Source: an uncultured Maribacter sp.
GTDB taxonomy: Bacteria; Bacteroidota; Bacteroidia; Flavobacteriales; Flavobacteriaceae
Assembly (NCBI RefSeq): GCF_947496775.1
Contig: NZ_CANMDU010000002.1
Location: 1 to 64,000 of the forward strand
Reading direction: 5' to 3'
DNA length: 64,000 nt
In this document: positions 17,693-26,684 of the stretch, piece by piece
Numbering within the stretch: the stretch's first letter is position 1
How the letters are laid out: the number at the start of each line of letters is the position of its first letter
Notes under the pieces: generated by a model
Told to the model about the DNA's origin: nothing
The model's database searches: none
What the model saw: the letters and a program-made list of their open reading frames with translations, nothing else
Made by a program: the position numbers and the translations under genes

Positions 17693-17902
17693 ATGGGAAA
17701 TCCTTTTAAAAAAATAACAAATAACGCGGAAAACTCTAAAAGTGCAATACATGATAGAGGAAATTCTACTAGTACTAAAGTTAGTACTGTTCAATGTAAT
17801 TCCTGTGGTGCACCTAGACCTAACAATTCTAACTTAACAAAGTGCGATTATTGTAGATTACCATTCATGGAAAATGTAAAAACTTTTAAAGCAGATATAT
17901 AA
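17693..17902 (+). CDS. small zinc-ribbon protein
   Basis: This 69-residue protein has one treble-clef/zinc-ribbon knot: Cys35 and Cys38 (CNSC), then Cys51 and Cys54 (CDYC), within QCNSCGAPRPN...KCDYCRLPF. The N-terminal third is polar and probably disordered. No membrane segment is present. The stop lies one base before the next ATG, so it belongs to the same operon as the second zinc-ribbon protein and the SPFH protein. I infer an adaptor or structural role; B. subtilis YdjG-type zinc ribbons next to an SPFH gene are the nearest analogy. Confidence 0.75.
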   Translation: MGNPFKKITNNAENSKSAIHDRGNSTSTKVSTVQCNSCGAPRPNNSNLTKCDYCRLPFMENVKTFKADI

Positions 17903-17903
17903 T

Positions 17904-18683
17904 ATGGCTACTCAAGAAGAATTAATTCAGCGGTGGGATTCTTTTTTACATAAAATTGAAGAACGATTTAATGAGTCTCTCTTGCATGCCGCAGAAGCTT
18001 GTCATGAGCAGTTAGTAGAAACGGATTATGAATATGAAACAGTAATGCGTTCTTGGAGCGGAATGAAAGCTCAAGTTTATGATTTAATTAAGAAGATAGA
18101 TACGGTTTGGGATAGTAAAGTACAACCAGAAATGGAAGCGATAGGAGATTTTCATTATGATGAAAATAATAAAGGGTACAATTTAAATCATAAACTTATC
18201 TATGCTTTAGATAATTTCCAGAGGCAATTAGAAGGAGAAATTTCCCAAAAATTCTATAACCATGCTATACAAATAGCTAATAAAAAATCTAAATGCTCAC
18301 AGTGTAATGCACAAATAGAAGTACAGAAAGACATTTTTAGAGCGCAATATATTACCTGCGGTTTTTGCAATGCCGTAAATACAATAGAGCCAGAAACTAA
18401 GTTTATAAAAATTGGTTGGGGTATTGTAGATAATATTGCAGCTAGTATCTGTCAGCCAGAGTATAACAATATGTGTATAAAGCTTGATGAGCTTCAGGAA
18501 CTCCGAAAATCGGAACGTAATGATGCCTATTGGGATGCTTACGAAATTGCTTATTATTCTTATTGGGAAAAATATTTTAACGAAAGAATAAAGTTAAATT
18601 CAGATGTTGCTGATAGGTTAGAGGCAGATTTAGAGCGAAAGAAAACAGAATTTGAAAAATATAAAGAAATACAAACTAAATAA
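17904..18683 (+). CDS. zinc-ribbon protein with flanking helical regions
   Basis: This 259-residue protein has a predicted helical N-terminal domain (about 1-125), a central zinc ribbon with Cys131/Cys134 (CSQC) and Cys152/Cys155 (CGFC), and a charged helical C-terminus (about 190-259, ending in a coiled-coil-like DRLEADLERKKTEFEKYKE). No signal or membrane segment is visible, so it is likely cytoplasmic. I do not recognise a named family. Its place between a small zinc-ribbon protein and an SPFH protein suggests a complex with them. Confidence 0.72.
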   Translation: MATQEELIQRWDSFLHKIEERFNESLLHAAEACHEQLVETDYEYETVMRSWSGMKAQVYDLIKKIDTVWDSKVQPEMEAIGDFHYDENNKGYNLNHKLIYALDNFQRQLEGEISQKFYNHAIQIANKKSKCSQCNAQIEVQKDIFRAQYITCGFCNAVNTIEPETKFIKIGWGIVDNIAASICQPEYNNMCIKLDELQELRKSERNDAYWDAYEIAYYSYWEKYFNERIKLNSDVADRLEADLERKKTEFEKYKEIQTK

Positions 18684-18692
18684 TTAAATAAA

Positions 18693-19256
18693 ATGGATGC
18701 AATTAATGGAGTAACATTTGAAGATTGGGGAGCAGCTTGTGGAAACATAGCACAAGGTATGGATGTTGAAGAGATATGTAAAATACTAGGAATTGAATTA
18801 CCTGTATGGCAAAAAACTAACGAAGAATGGGGTGGTAAATTAGGCGATTTAATGGCCCAAGACATGAGCTTGGCAACTACCTATAGTGAATACTTCACCA
18901 ACCCTAAAGTTGGTAAATTTGCGAATGTAGCATCGGATGTTCCTGCTCTAGATAGTCTTTTAGTTAAAGTTCCTGATTTTGATGCGTACCAGAAAATAAT
19001 AAATCATCAATCCGCAGCATCACAACACGGAATAGACCCTGTTGCAATCATTGAACAGTATGGTTTAAACTTGCAACATTGGGGGCAACTGAATATGCAT
19101 TATTCTAGTTATTCTCAAGAATATTTAAATACTGATCACCCAGAGTATGAGCAAAGGTTTAGAGAAATTTCTGGTATTATGAAAAAATGGGAAGATTATT
19201 GGGCAGAACATTATAAAAATGACGCTGTAGATTTGGGAGAAGATATAGATTTTTAA
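18693..19256 (+). CDS. hypothetical protein with an internal duplication
   Basis: This 187-residue acidic, Trp-rich cytoplasmic protein is of no family I can name with confidence. It contains two related modules. GMDVEEICKILGIELPVWQ (about 22-40) and GIDPVAIIEQYGLNLQHWG (about 113-131) share the pattern G-[MI]-D-x3-I-x4-G-[IL]-x-L-x2-W. Each is followed by a Tyr/Ser-rich stretch (TTYSEYF; YSSYSQEYL). The repeat unit resembles a small helical domain. It lies 9 bases after the zinc-ribbon gene and 88 before the SPFH gene. Confidence 0.68.
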   Translation: MDAINGVTFEDWGAACGNIAQGMDVEEICKILGIELPVWQKTNEEWGGKLGDLMAQDMSLATTYSEYFTNPKVGKFANVASDVPALDSLLVKVPDFDAYQKIINHQSAASQHGIDPVAIIEQYGLNLQHWGQLNMHYSSYSQEYLNTDHPEYEQRFREISGIMKKWEDYWAEHYKNDAVDLGEDIDF

Positions 19257-19344
19257 ACTATTATAATTTTAGAAATACAACATTTTTTTTAAGCTAATAA
19301 AATATAGAATTTTAGGAGAAAGTTGCACTTAAAAATAGGTATAT

Positions 19345-20337
19345 ATGAAATTAAAAAAACAAATGCGGTCGGTTATTCAATGGGAGAACCCTAAAGAATA
19401 TCAGTTATTTTATAAGTTTATAGATCAAGGAGATGAATTAAAGAATGCTTCTAAATTAATTTTGCAACCAGGGCAAGGATGTATCTTTACCTATGAAGGA
19501 AAAGTAGAAGGTGTTTTTGATGAAGAGGGAATTTATGATTTAAAAACAGGTAACAAGCCTTTTTTAACCACTATTAAAAAGTTTATGAACTTTTTTGAGA
19601 GTGAGCATAAAACAGGAATTTGGTTTTATAGAAAAGCAGATATGCTAAATGTTCGTTGGGGAACTCGTATGCCTATTAAATATAATGATCCTGTTTATAG
19701 TTTCCCCGTACAATTAAGGGGGTATGGTAATTATTCTATAAGAATTACAGATGCTAAATCCTTCTTTGTTAATTTTCTTATTGGTAAATTAGATTATTTC
19801 GTAGACCAATTACAAGAAGTCTTTCTCTCTAGAATAACACAACCTATTTCTAATTATTTAGCCAATGCTAAATTTTCATATGCAGAAATAGATAGTAATA
19901 TAGAATTAATTGCAGAAGAAACAAAGAATAAAACAAAACCTATTTTTGAAGAGTTAGGGTTTAAATTACTCGATTTTAGGATAGAAGGAACGTCTTTTGA
20001 CTCAGAGACAGAAAAGCGTATTGGGGAAATTAGTGACATTCAGGCAGAAGTAAAATCAGCAAATATAGCTGGGGTGGATTATGCTGAACTTCAAAAACTA
20101 AAAGCTATGCGAGATATGGCTAAAAATGAGGGAATGGCTGGGGCAAGTATGGGAATGTTTGCTGGCATGAATATGGGGAATACTATGGGTAATATGCAAA
20201 TGACACCACAGGAAAACCAACCATCCAAAACAGACGTTAGAGCTAAATTAAAAGAACTGAAAGAACTTTTTGAAGATGAGCTAATCTCGGAAGAAGAGTT
20301 TAAGGTTAAAAAACAAGAGTTACTTAGTAAAATGTAA
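19345..20337 (+). CDS. SPFH-domain protein with C-terminal SHOCT motif
   Basis: This 330-residue protein belongs to the YdjI-type SPFH (virion-core-like) family. Residues about 30-240 form the SPFH/band-7 core (GQGCIFTYEGKVEGVFDEEG ... RWGTRMPIKYNDPVY ... FRIEGTSFD). A Gly/Met-rich linker follows (AGASMGMFAGMNMGNTMGNMQ, shortened here). The last 35 residues are a SHOCT-like helical pair, LKELKELFEDELISEEEF and KVKKQELLSK. No membrane helix is present; such proteins associate with membranes through partners. In B. subtilis the homologue YdjI with YdjGH recruits PspA. No pspA gene lies in this window. Confidence 0.85.
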   Translation: MKLKKQMRSVIQWENPKEYQLFYKFIDQGDELKNASKLILQPGQGCIFTYEGKVEGVFDEEGIYDLKTGNKPFLTTIKKFMNFFESEHKTGIWFYRKADMLNVRWGTRMPIKYNDPVYSFPVQLRGYGNYSIRITDAKSFFVNFLIGKLDYFVDQLQEVFLSRITQPISNYLANAKFSYAEIDSNIELIAEETKNKTKPIFEELGFKLLDFRIEGTSFDSETEKRIGEISDIQAEVKSANIAGVDYAELQKLKAMRDMAKNEGMAGASMGMFAGMNMGNTMGNMQMTPQENQPSKTDVRAKLKELKELFEDELISEEEFKVKKQELLSKM

Positions 20338-20392
20338 TAGGCTGGTGTATACCATTTTTTAATATAAGATTATAAATCTAATTTTGAGATAG

Positions 20393-20423
20393 CACCTTCT
20401 AAAAAGGTAGGAGGTGTTTCTTT
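20393..20423 (+). terminator. terminator after the SPFH gene
   Basis: An 8-bp stem with one G-T pair (caccttct/aggaggtg, loop aaaaaggt) is followed by tttcttt. It probably separates the SPFH operon from the next small gene, although read-through is possible. Confidence 0.6.
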
Positions 20424-20518
20424 AAAGTTAAGAATCTCAAAAGTAAGGAAAGAGAGCATATAAAATACTTAAAATACGGAATACGACAGAATAAGTAAAT
20501 TTTAACCGATTAATTTTA

Positions 20519-20938
20519 ATGAGTCTAAAGAATCAAGAACTTCTTTTTAAAGGATATACAAAAGATGTTTTTCCTTTATTAAGAAAAATACCTGGTAATA
20601 AGCTTAATAACTTATTTAACCAATATATAGTTTATTGTAAAAAAACAAGGGTAGTGCAGCGTATACTTCTTTTCTTTGCAGGTATAGCTATACTTCATAA
20701 TTTTTTCATTTTCTCTGGAGCATACGATAGTAATTTTGATTATCAATTCATTATAATAGGCTTGCTAGTATTATTATTAATTCCTTGTTTTGTTGTTATC
20801 GGTATTTTATTAAGGGGACAACTGAAGATTCGCCGAGAACTTAGAAAATTATGTTTGGCAGCTAGTTTACCTGCCAAAAAAACAAGAAAAGAATTTAATG
20901 AATATATAAAAATACATATTGGTGGATTTGGAATATAA
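20519..20938 (+). CDS. small two-helix membrane protein
   Basis: This 139-residue protein has two hydrophobic helices (about residues 48-66, ILLFFAGIAILHNFFIFSG, and 77-98, IIIGLLVLLLIPCFVVIGIL) flanked by basic segments, so it should sit in the inner membrane. No family is recognised. It follows the SPFH cluster in the same direction after a weak terminator and may provide its membrane anchor, which is inference. Confidence 0.65.
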   Translation: MSLKNQELLFKGYTKDVFPLLRKIPGNKLNNLFNQYIVYCKKTRVVQRILLFFAGIAILHNFFIFSGAYDSNFDYQFIIIGLLVLLLIPCFVVIGILLRGQLKIRRELRKLCLAASLPAKKTRKEFNEYIKIHIGGFGI

Positions 20939-21269
20939 TAAACCTATGAAAAAATAAACTATTCTCTTTTGGTTTTGAAGCTTTTGATGGTTTAATGAAG
21001 ATACGAGCTCACAAATAACAGCTTAGGCTAGGAGTTCAAAAGTTTCCTTTATGCATAGCCATCCTTTGTGCGGCTATTTTTCTAGATGATATTAAGTACT
21101 ACTCCAGAGTTTATAGTTAACCGTTTTACTTGGTTTATAGAGGCATTAGTGCTATTTATTTAATTGGATAAAAGTTTTTTTGACACAAAAAATAGAATAA
21201 TAAAGTGGTAGAAATAATAGCGAATAGACCAATACTATTGGTGGTATATAACGGAAAGCAAAACAAAAA
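20939..21269. other. 331-base gene-free region
   Basis: No coding frame or family remnant is visible. The only structure I see is a short stem-loop at 21055-21081. Confidence 0.6.
21055..21081 (+). terminator. possible weak terminator
   Basis: A 6-bp stem (atagcc/ggctat, 11-base loop) is followed by ttttc on the plus strand, 117 bases after the small membrane protein gene. Confidence 0.4.
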
Positions 21270-22433
21270 TTAACTTCTTTTTTGGTATAAGAAATATACC
21301 CCTAAGATGGGGCCAATAACTAAGAAAGGAAATAAAAATGGAGAAGAAATTTTAGTAGAAAGTAGGGATAGCAACTCAATACTTAAAATACTAATTGTAA
21401 AACCAATACAAGTTGATATTGTTAAACCAGTTGCTTTTATTTTTTTTGGGACAGCTTTAGCTACTAAATTAGAAAATTGCGGAGAATCTGCAGTTACCGC
21501 CATGCCCCAAATACACCATAAAATAATAAAAACGAAAGCTGGAAGTTGAAATAACAAAGGAGAAATTAAGCAGAAAATACCAGAAACTAACAAGGCTGTT
21601 AAAGCAACTCTATAGCTGCCTAGCCTTTTAGATAGTAGTCCGCCTATAATACAGGAAACCCCTCCAAAAGCAATTACTATTCCGGTTGTTAAAGAAATAG
21701 GGAAGGAGTAAAGGTTTATTTGGTTGTAGGTTTTAATAGCAAGAGGGGTAAAAGCCCAAAAGGCATAAAGTTCCCACATGTGTCCAAAATACCCTATTGC
21801 GGCTTTTTTAAAATCTTTTAGTTGAAATACATCTTTTGCTTCTTTAATTTTTAATGTATTCATGGGTTTGCAAAAGGGACCATTTGGAACAAGAAAACCG
21901 ATTAGAAGCCCTCCAATTATTGCCATTAAAGAGGTGGTTTTTATTATAATAGAGTACTCCTCTGTGTTTGTAATACTATCTATTAAATAAGGGAAAGAAG
22001 TTCCTAAAACTAAAGCGCCAACTAAATATCCTAAAGCTTTTCCTAATCCTTTTTTATAGTAATCAGATGCTATTTTCATACCAACAGGGTAAATACCAGC
22101 TAAGAAAAAGCCAGTGCCAAATCTGGCTAAAAGTAAATGAAGAGGAGAAATAGTTTCTGATAATATTGTAAAATTACAGATGGATGCTAGTAAGGCAGAA
22201 ATCATAAACACCCTAGAAGGAGAAAACCGATCGGCAACCATAAAAACAGAAAATACTAGAGTACCAATAATAAAACCAAACTGAACAGAAGACAGGACGT
22301 AGCCCATTATTTCTATTCCAAGCCCTGTTTTTACTATTAAAGTTTCTATAATAGCATTACCTGCAAACCATAAAGAAGTACAAGCGAATTGCGCTATTAT
22401 GATAATAGGTAAAATGTATGGTTTTCTACGCAA
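21270..22433 (-). CDS. MFS transporter
   Basis: This 387-residue protein has about twelve hydrophobic helices and belongs to the major facilitator superfamily. The first loop contains VADRFSPSRVFMISA, the usual loop 2-3 motif area. The substrate cannot be read from sequence. The start is TTG at 22433: an in-frame stop lies four codons further upstream and the first Met within the frame is inside helix 2. It is 76 bases downstream of the trehalose-phosphate synthase gene in the same direction and may be co-transcribed. Confidence 0.85.
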   Translation of the reverse strand: MRRKPYILPIIIIAQFACTSLWFAGNAIIETLIVKTGLGIEIMGYVLSSVQFGFIIGTLVFSVFMVADRFSPSRVFMISALLASICNFTILSETISPLHLLLARFGTGFFLAGIYPVGMKIASDYYKKGLGKALGYLVGALVLGTSFPYLIDSITNTEEYSIIIKTTSLMAIIGGLLIGFLVPNGPFCKPMNTLKIKEAKDVFQLKDFKKAAIGYFGHMWELYAFWAFTPLAIKTYNQINLYSFPISLTTGIVIAFGGVSCIIGGLLSKRLGSYRVALTALLVSGIFCLISPLLFQLPAFVFIILWCIWGMAVTADSPQFSNLVAKAVPKKIKATGLTISTCIGFTISILSIELLSLLSTKISSPFLFPFLVIGPILGVYFLYQKRS

Positions 22434-22509
22434 TAGAAGTGATTAAAAAAATGGTTAACTAGGTTGTAGTCGTGTACATTAATAAGTACTTACTTAAAAA
22501 AAACACTAG

Positions 22510-24717
22510 TTACTCGGCAAATTTTTGAATTAACTCTCTTACTTTTTTAGTGTTAGCAACAAAATATTTTGCTTGGGTTTTTTGCCTTCCTACTTTCACA
22601 GAAATGGTGCTTTTCGGCAGTTCTTCAAACATATATTCATCTGTCCAGTCATCTCCCATGGCAAAAATAAAGTCAAAATCAGATTCGCTTAGTACTCTTA
22701 CTGCAGCTCTTCCTTTATTAACATTACTACTTTTTACTTCCATAACCTTGTTGCCGTTTAGCACGCTAAGGCTATCATTACTGGTTAAACTAGTAAGTAC
22801 AGTATTTAATTCGGTTGCACGTTTTTCGCCAAAATCAGGGTCGGTGTTTCGATAATGCCAGGCTAAAGAGTAATTTTTTTCTTCGATAAATGATCCAGGA
22901 GTACGATCTACAAAGGATTCTAGAACCGGTTTTATTTTATGCATCCAATCCGATTTTACTTTCTCTAGCATAGAAAATTCATCTCCATTTCTAGAAATCC
23001 AAACCCCGTGTTCTACAATCATATTATATTTTTTATGCAAGAACCATTTGGTAAAAGTTTGTTTATCTCTTCCGCTTATTAAAAATAGGGTGGTGTTTTC
23101 TTGGTTATGTATTTTATCTAAGACCTCGTAAAGTGCGTCATCTGGCGATGCTTTTTGCGGATCTACATGAAAATCAGCGAGGGTACCATCATAATCTAAG
23201 AAGATAAGACGATTTTTAGCCTTACTATAATCTTGAATTATATTCTTTAGAATCTTGTTATCAATCTTCCTAGAAACAAAGGCTTCATTGTTTTTTATTT
23301 GATTATTAAGAGCGGTCATAAATTCTTGTGCCCATACTTCTACGTTATAACGTTCTAGTCTTTTTTGTAAAAACATATTCCTAGCCATTTGTTCTTTTTT
23401 TGGCATGGTAATAGCCTTTTTAAGGGTCTCGGCTTGGTGTTCAAAATTATTAGGGTTAATTAGTAGGGCTTCGTTCATTTCATAAGCAGAACCAGCCATT
23501 TCACTTAAAATTAGAACTCCAGTTTTATCGGTTCTTGTAGCAATGTACTCTTTGGCAACTAAATTCATACCGTCTCGTAAAGGGGTTAACCAGGCAATAT
23601 CGCTAGAACAGTATAAATCGATTAAATTCTTAAATGGCATAGAACGATAAAAATACCAAATGGGGGTCCAATTAACGGTAGATAATTCACCATTTAAACG
23701 ACCAACTAACTCATCAATTTCTTTTTTTAGTAACTGGTATTGAGGAACATTAGACCTCGACGGTACGGCTAAAATTACTAAACGTACCTTTTCTTTGTAT
23801 TCCGGATATTTGTTTAAAAAATATTCAAAAGCAGAAATTCTTTTTGCAATTCCTTTACTGTAATCTAGTCGGTCAATAGACAAAATTAATTTGGTGTCTG
23901 GGGAAGAAATTTTATGGTCGTCCAAACGTTTTTGTAATATAGAACGATTTTCGGGAGCCAATGCGTTATGGTCAATAGCTGCGTTATGGAACTTTTTATA
24001 ATCTATACCCATAGGAAAAGAGTCTACTTTAATAACTCTATTCCCCGCATTAATATCATTAAAACTAACTTCTAGTCCTAAAAGCCTTCTTACTGAACTT
24101 AAAAAATGACGTTCGTAATCGTAGGTATGGAAACCTATTAAGTCTGCACCTAAAAGTCCTGTTAAGAGTTCTTCACGCCATGGTAGCGTTCTAAATATTT
24201 CATAAGAAGGAAAAGGAATATGCAAAAAGAAACCAATAGCCGCATTAGGTCTTTTTTCTTTTACCATTTGGGGAACTAACATTAATTGATAATCATGTAC
24301 CCAAATAATATCGTCATCGTTAGAATTTGCAATAATTGCATCAGCAAATTTCTGATTAACAGATTTGTAGGACTCCCAGAAACTAAGTTCAAATTCCGTA
24401 TATTCCATAAAATAATGAAATAGTGGCCAGATAGTTCTGTTACTAAAACCAAAATAATATCCTTCCATTTCTTGCTGAGAAAGGTTTATTTTGGAGCAAT
24501 TATGTTTTTCCAATGCTTCATCAATAGCACCATTTAGTTCCTCTGGAGTTTCTTCATCAGTTAATCCAGACCACCCTATCCATAGGCTTTTTCCGCTGTT
24601 ATGTATAGATTTCATTCCAGTAGCAAGACCCCCGACACTTGGTGTAGCGACAATACCACCTTCAGAAATTTGTAATTGTACTGGTAGTCTATTAGAAATT
24701 ATTATAGTTTTACTCAT
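22510..24717 (-). CDS. fused trehalose-6-phosphate synthase/phosphatase
   Basis: This 735-residue bifunctional enzyme makes trehalose from UDP-glucose and glucose-6-phosphate. Residues about 1-460 are a GT20 synthase (SNRLPV start, HDYQLMLVPQMV, DRLDYSKGI, RDGMNLVAKEYIA). Residues about 490-735 are a HAD-type trehalose-6-phosphate phosphatase with the nucleophile motif FLDYDGTLADF and the late GDDWTDEYMF metal site. Fusion in one chain is common in Bacteroidota and eukaryotes, whereas E. coli has separate otsA and otsB. A divergent GH15 gene starts 97 bases away. Confidence 0.95.
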   Translation of the reverse strand: MSKTIIISNRLPVQLQISEGGIVATPSVGGLATGMKSIHNSGKSLWIGWSGLTDEETPEELNGAIDEALEKHNCSKINLSQQEMEGYYFGFSNRTIWPLFHYFMEYTEFELSFWESYKSVNQKFADAIIANSNDDDIIWVHDYQLMLVPQMVKEKRPNAAIGFFLHIPFPSYEIFRTLPWREELLTGLLGADLIGFHTYDYERHFLSSVRRLLGLEVSFNDINAGNRVIKVDSFPMGIDYKKFHNAAIDHNALAPENRSILQKRLDDHKISSPDTKLILSIDRLDYSKGIAKRISAFEYFLNKYPEYKEKVRLVILAVPSRSNVPQYQLLKKEIDELVGRLNGELSTVNWTPIWYFYRSMPFKNLIDLYCSSDIAWLTPLRDGMNLVAKEYIATRTDKTGVLILSEMAGSAYEMNEALLINPNNFEHQAETLKKAITMPKKEQMARNMFLQKRLERYNVEVWAQEFMTALNNQIKNNEAFVSRKIDNKILKNIIQDYSKAKNRLIFLDYDGTLADFHVDPQKASPDDALYEVLDKIHNQENTTLFLISGRDKQTFTKWFLHKKYNMIVEHGVWISRNGDEFSMLEKVKSDWMHKIKPVLESFVDRTPGSFIEEKNYSLAWHYRNTDPDFGEKRATELNTVLTSLTSNDSLSVLNGNKVMEVKSSNVNKGRAAVRVLSESDFDFIFAMGDDWTDEYMFEELPKSTISVKVGRQKTQAKYFVANTKKVRELIQKFAE

Positions 24718-24770
24718 GAAACAAATTTTAATGGGAAAATATAATATTTTTCCTACAATAACGATATTAT

Positions 24771-24785
24771 ACTAGAGTTTCTAGT
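24771..24785. promoter_or_regulatory. inverted repeat in the trehalose divergent region
   Basis: A perfect 6-bp inverted repeat with 3-base spacer (actaga-gtt-tctagt) lies just downstream of the predicted -7 box of the trehalose-phosphate synthase promoter, over its likely transcription start. A repressor operator is plausible. Confidence 0.45.
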
Positions 24786-24790
24786 ACAAT

Positions 24791-24821
24791 CAAAATTACT
24801 TTAATAAGAAATTATGGACAA
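24791..24821 (-). promoter_or_regulatory. predicted promoter of the trehalose synthesis gene
   Basis: On the minus strand TTG (24821-24819), a 20-base spacer and TAATTTTG (24798-24791) match the Bacteroidota -33/-7 consensus. The -33 element lies inside the first codons of the divergent GH15 gene, so the two promoters overlap. Confidence 0.55.
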
Positions 24822-26613
24822 CTTAAATTACGGAATAATTGGAAATTGCAGAAGTGCAGCTATAATTTCTAACACAGGTTCGTTGGATTGGTGCTGCTTA
24901 CCTGAGTTTGATTCGTCTTCCGTTTTTGCAAAAATACTGGATGAAGAAAAAGGTGGAAGTTTTGAAATTTTGGTAAATGAAACTTATGCTATATCACAAA
25001 ATTACGAGCCCCAAACTTGTATTTTAATAACCACATATAATAATGGAGAAGATGCTTTTGAGGTTCACGATTTTATGCCTAGATATTATAAAAATAAAGA
25101 GGACTACCACGCACCGCCAGAAGTTATTCGATATTTAAAACATAAGTTTGGAAGGCCTACTTTTTCAGTAAAGTATAATCCAAAATTAGAATATGCTAAA
25201 GGAATAACAAATTCCTATATAAAAGAAAACTTTATCGTTAGTTTAACCAACCAAGAACAGTTTGATACAATGTTCTTATATACTTCTTTTGATAAGGAAA
25301 AAGTCCTAAGTGGAGAAGAAATGTTGCTTAATAGAGATGGTTATTTCTTGTTTTCTTACCATGAGAAATTATTTGTTCCAGATTTGCATAAGGTTTACTT
25401 AGAGCTAGAACGAACAAAGATTTATTGGTTAAATTGGGTAGATCGCACTCCTACCTATAGTAAGTTTAATGCGCAAATTATACGTAGTGCATTGACATTG
25501 AAAATGTTAACATATGATAAAACAGGAGCTGTACTTGCAGCAGTAACTACCTCTTTACCAGAAACTATTGGTGAGGTTAGGAACTGGGATTATCGCTTTT
25601 GTTGGATTAGAGATGCCTCTATGGTAATAAAAGTAGTTTCTGAATTGGGTCATAAAAATTCAGCAAAAAGATACCTCCAGTTTATTATTGATTTAATGCC
25701 AGATAAAGATGAGAATCTTCAAATTATGTACGGTATTAATAAGCAAAAAAAGTTAACAGAAGAAACTTTAGATCATTTAGATGGTTATAAAGGTTCCAAG
25801 CCTGTGCGTATCGGTAATGCTGCATACAAACAAACACAAAATGATATTTATGGCATTCTAATGGATGTAATTTATGAGCAGTTGGTAAAGTTTGGTACCG
25901 ATATAGATAATGGTGAAGAGCTTTGGGGAATAACCAAGGGTATTGTTTGGATAGTAAATAAACACTGGAAAGAAGCAGATAAAGGTATTTGGGAATTTAG
26001 AGCAGAAGACAGGCATTTTACCTTTTCTAAGGTGCTTTGTTGGGTTGCTATAGATAGAGCTATAAAGACTGCTAGTATTTTAGGGAAAACACATAAAATT
26101 GAAGATTGGAAACTTTTAGAAAAAGAGATAAGAGAAGATATACATACAAATGCATGGAATCCTAAAGTAGAATCTTTTGTACAGTCTTATGGGTCTAATG
26201 ATTTAGATGCCAGTGTTTTATTGATGGAATCTTATGGTTTTATAGAAGCTAAGGATCCTAAATTTGTAAGTACTGTAAAAGCTATAGAAAAGGAACTTAG
26301 TAATGATGGTTTATTATATAGATACAAAAATGAAGACGATTTTGGATTACCATCTTCTTCTTTTACTATATGTACTTTTTGGTTTATAAATAGTTTGTTT
26401 AAAATAGGCGAGGAGGAGAAAGCCCTAGCACTATTTAATAAATTACTTGGATACAGTAATCATCTTGGGTTGTTTAGTGAAGATATAGACTTTAAAACAA
26501 AAAGATTATTAGGGAATTTCCCGCAAGCATACTCGCATTTAGCAATGATAGAGTGTGCTATTCTTTTTTCTAAGAAAAATGATGAGCAAAAGATTTTAGA
26601 AAAAATAAGTTAA
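24814..26613 (+). CDS. glycoside hydrolase family 15 protein (possible trehalase)
   Basis: This 599-residue cytoplasmic protein (no signal peptide) has the GH15 layout: an N-terminal beta-sandwich starting YGIIGNCRSAAIISNTGSLD (about 5-220) and an (alpha/alpha)6 barrel with NWDYRFCWIRDASMV (about 260) and LPSSSFTICTFWF with the late barrel helices. Bacterial GH15 proteins include glucoamylases and trehalases. Divergence from the trehalose synthase gene points to trehalase, but glucodextranase or glucoamylase activity is possible. The start at 24814 is followed by the family's usual first residues. Confidence 0.88.
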   Translation: MDNLNYGIIGNCRSAAIISNTGSLDWCCLPEFDSSSVFAKILDEEKGGSFEILVNETYAISQNYEPQTCILITTYNNGEDAFEVHDFMPRYYKNKEDYHAPPEVIRYLKHKFGRPTFSVKYNPKLEYAKGITNSYIKENFIVSLTNQEQFDTMFLYTSFDKEKVLSGEEMLLNRDGYFLFSYHEKLFVPDLHKVYLELERTKIYWLNWVDRTPTYSKFNAQIIRSALTLKMLTYDKTGAVLAAVTTSLPETIGEVRNWDYRFCWIRDASMVIKVVSELGHKNSAKRYLQFIIDLMPDKDENLQIMYGINKQKKLTEETLDHLDGYKGSKPVRIGNAAYKQTQNDIYGILMDVIYEQLVKFGTDIDNGEELWGITKGIVWIVNKHWKEADKGIWEFRAEDRHFTFSKVLCWVAIDRAIKTASILGKTHKIEDWKLLEKEIREDIHTNAWNPKVESFVQSYGSNDLDASVLLMESYGFIEAKDPKFVSTVKAIEKELSNDGLLYRYKNEDDFGLPSSSFTICTFWFINSLFKIGEEEKALALFNKLLGYSNHLGLFSEDIDFKTKRLLGNFPQAYSHLAMIECAILFSKKNDEQKILEKIS

Positions 26614-26634
26614 TTTTAATTCTGTTAAATTTTG

Positions 26635-26674
26635 AAAAAGAGATTCTTTAATTTTAAAAGAATCTCTTTTGTTT
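26635..26674. terminator. bidirectional terminator
   Basis: A 14-bp stem (aaaagagattcttt/aaagaatctctttt) lies between the convergent GH15 and FN3-lipoprotein genes. The minus strand reads into a T run after the stem. Confidence 0.8.
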
Positions 26675-26684
26675 ATTAGATATT

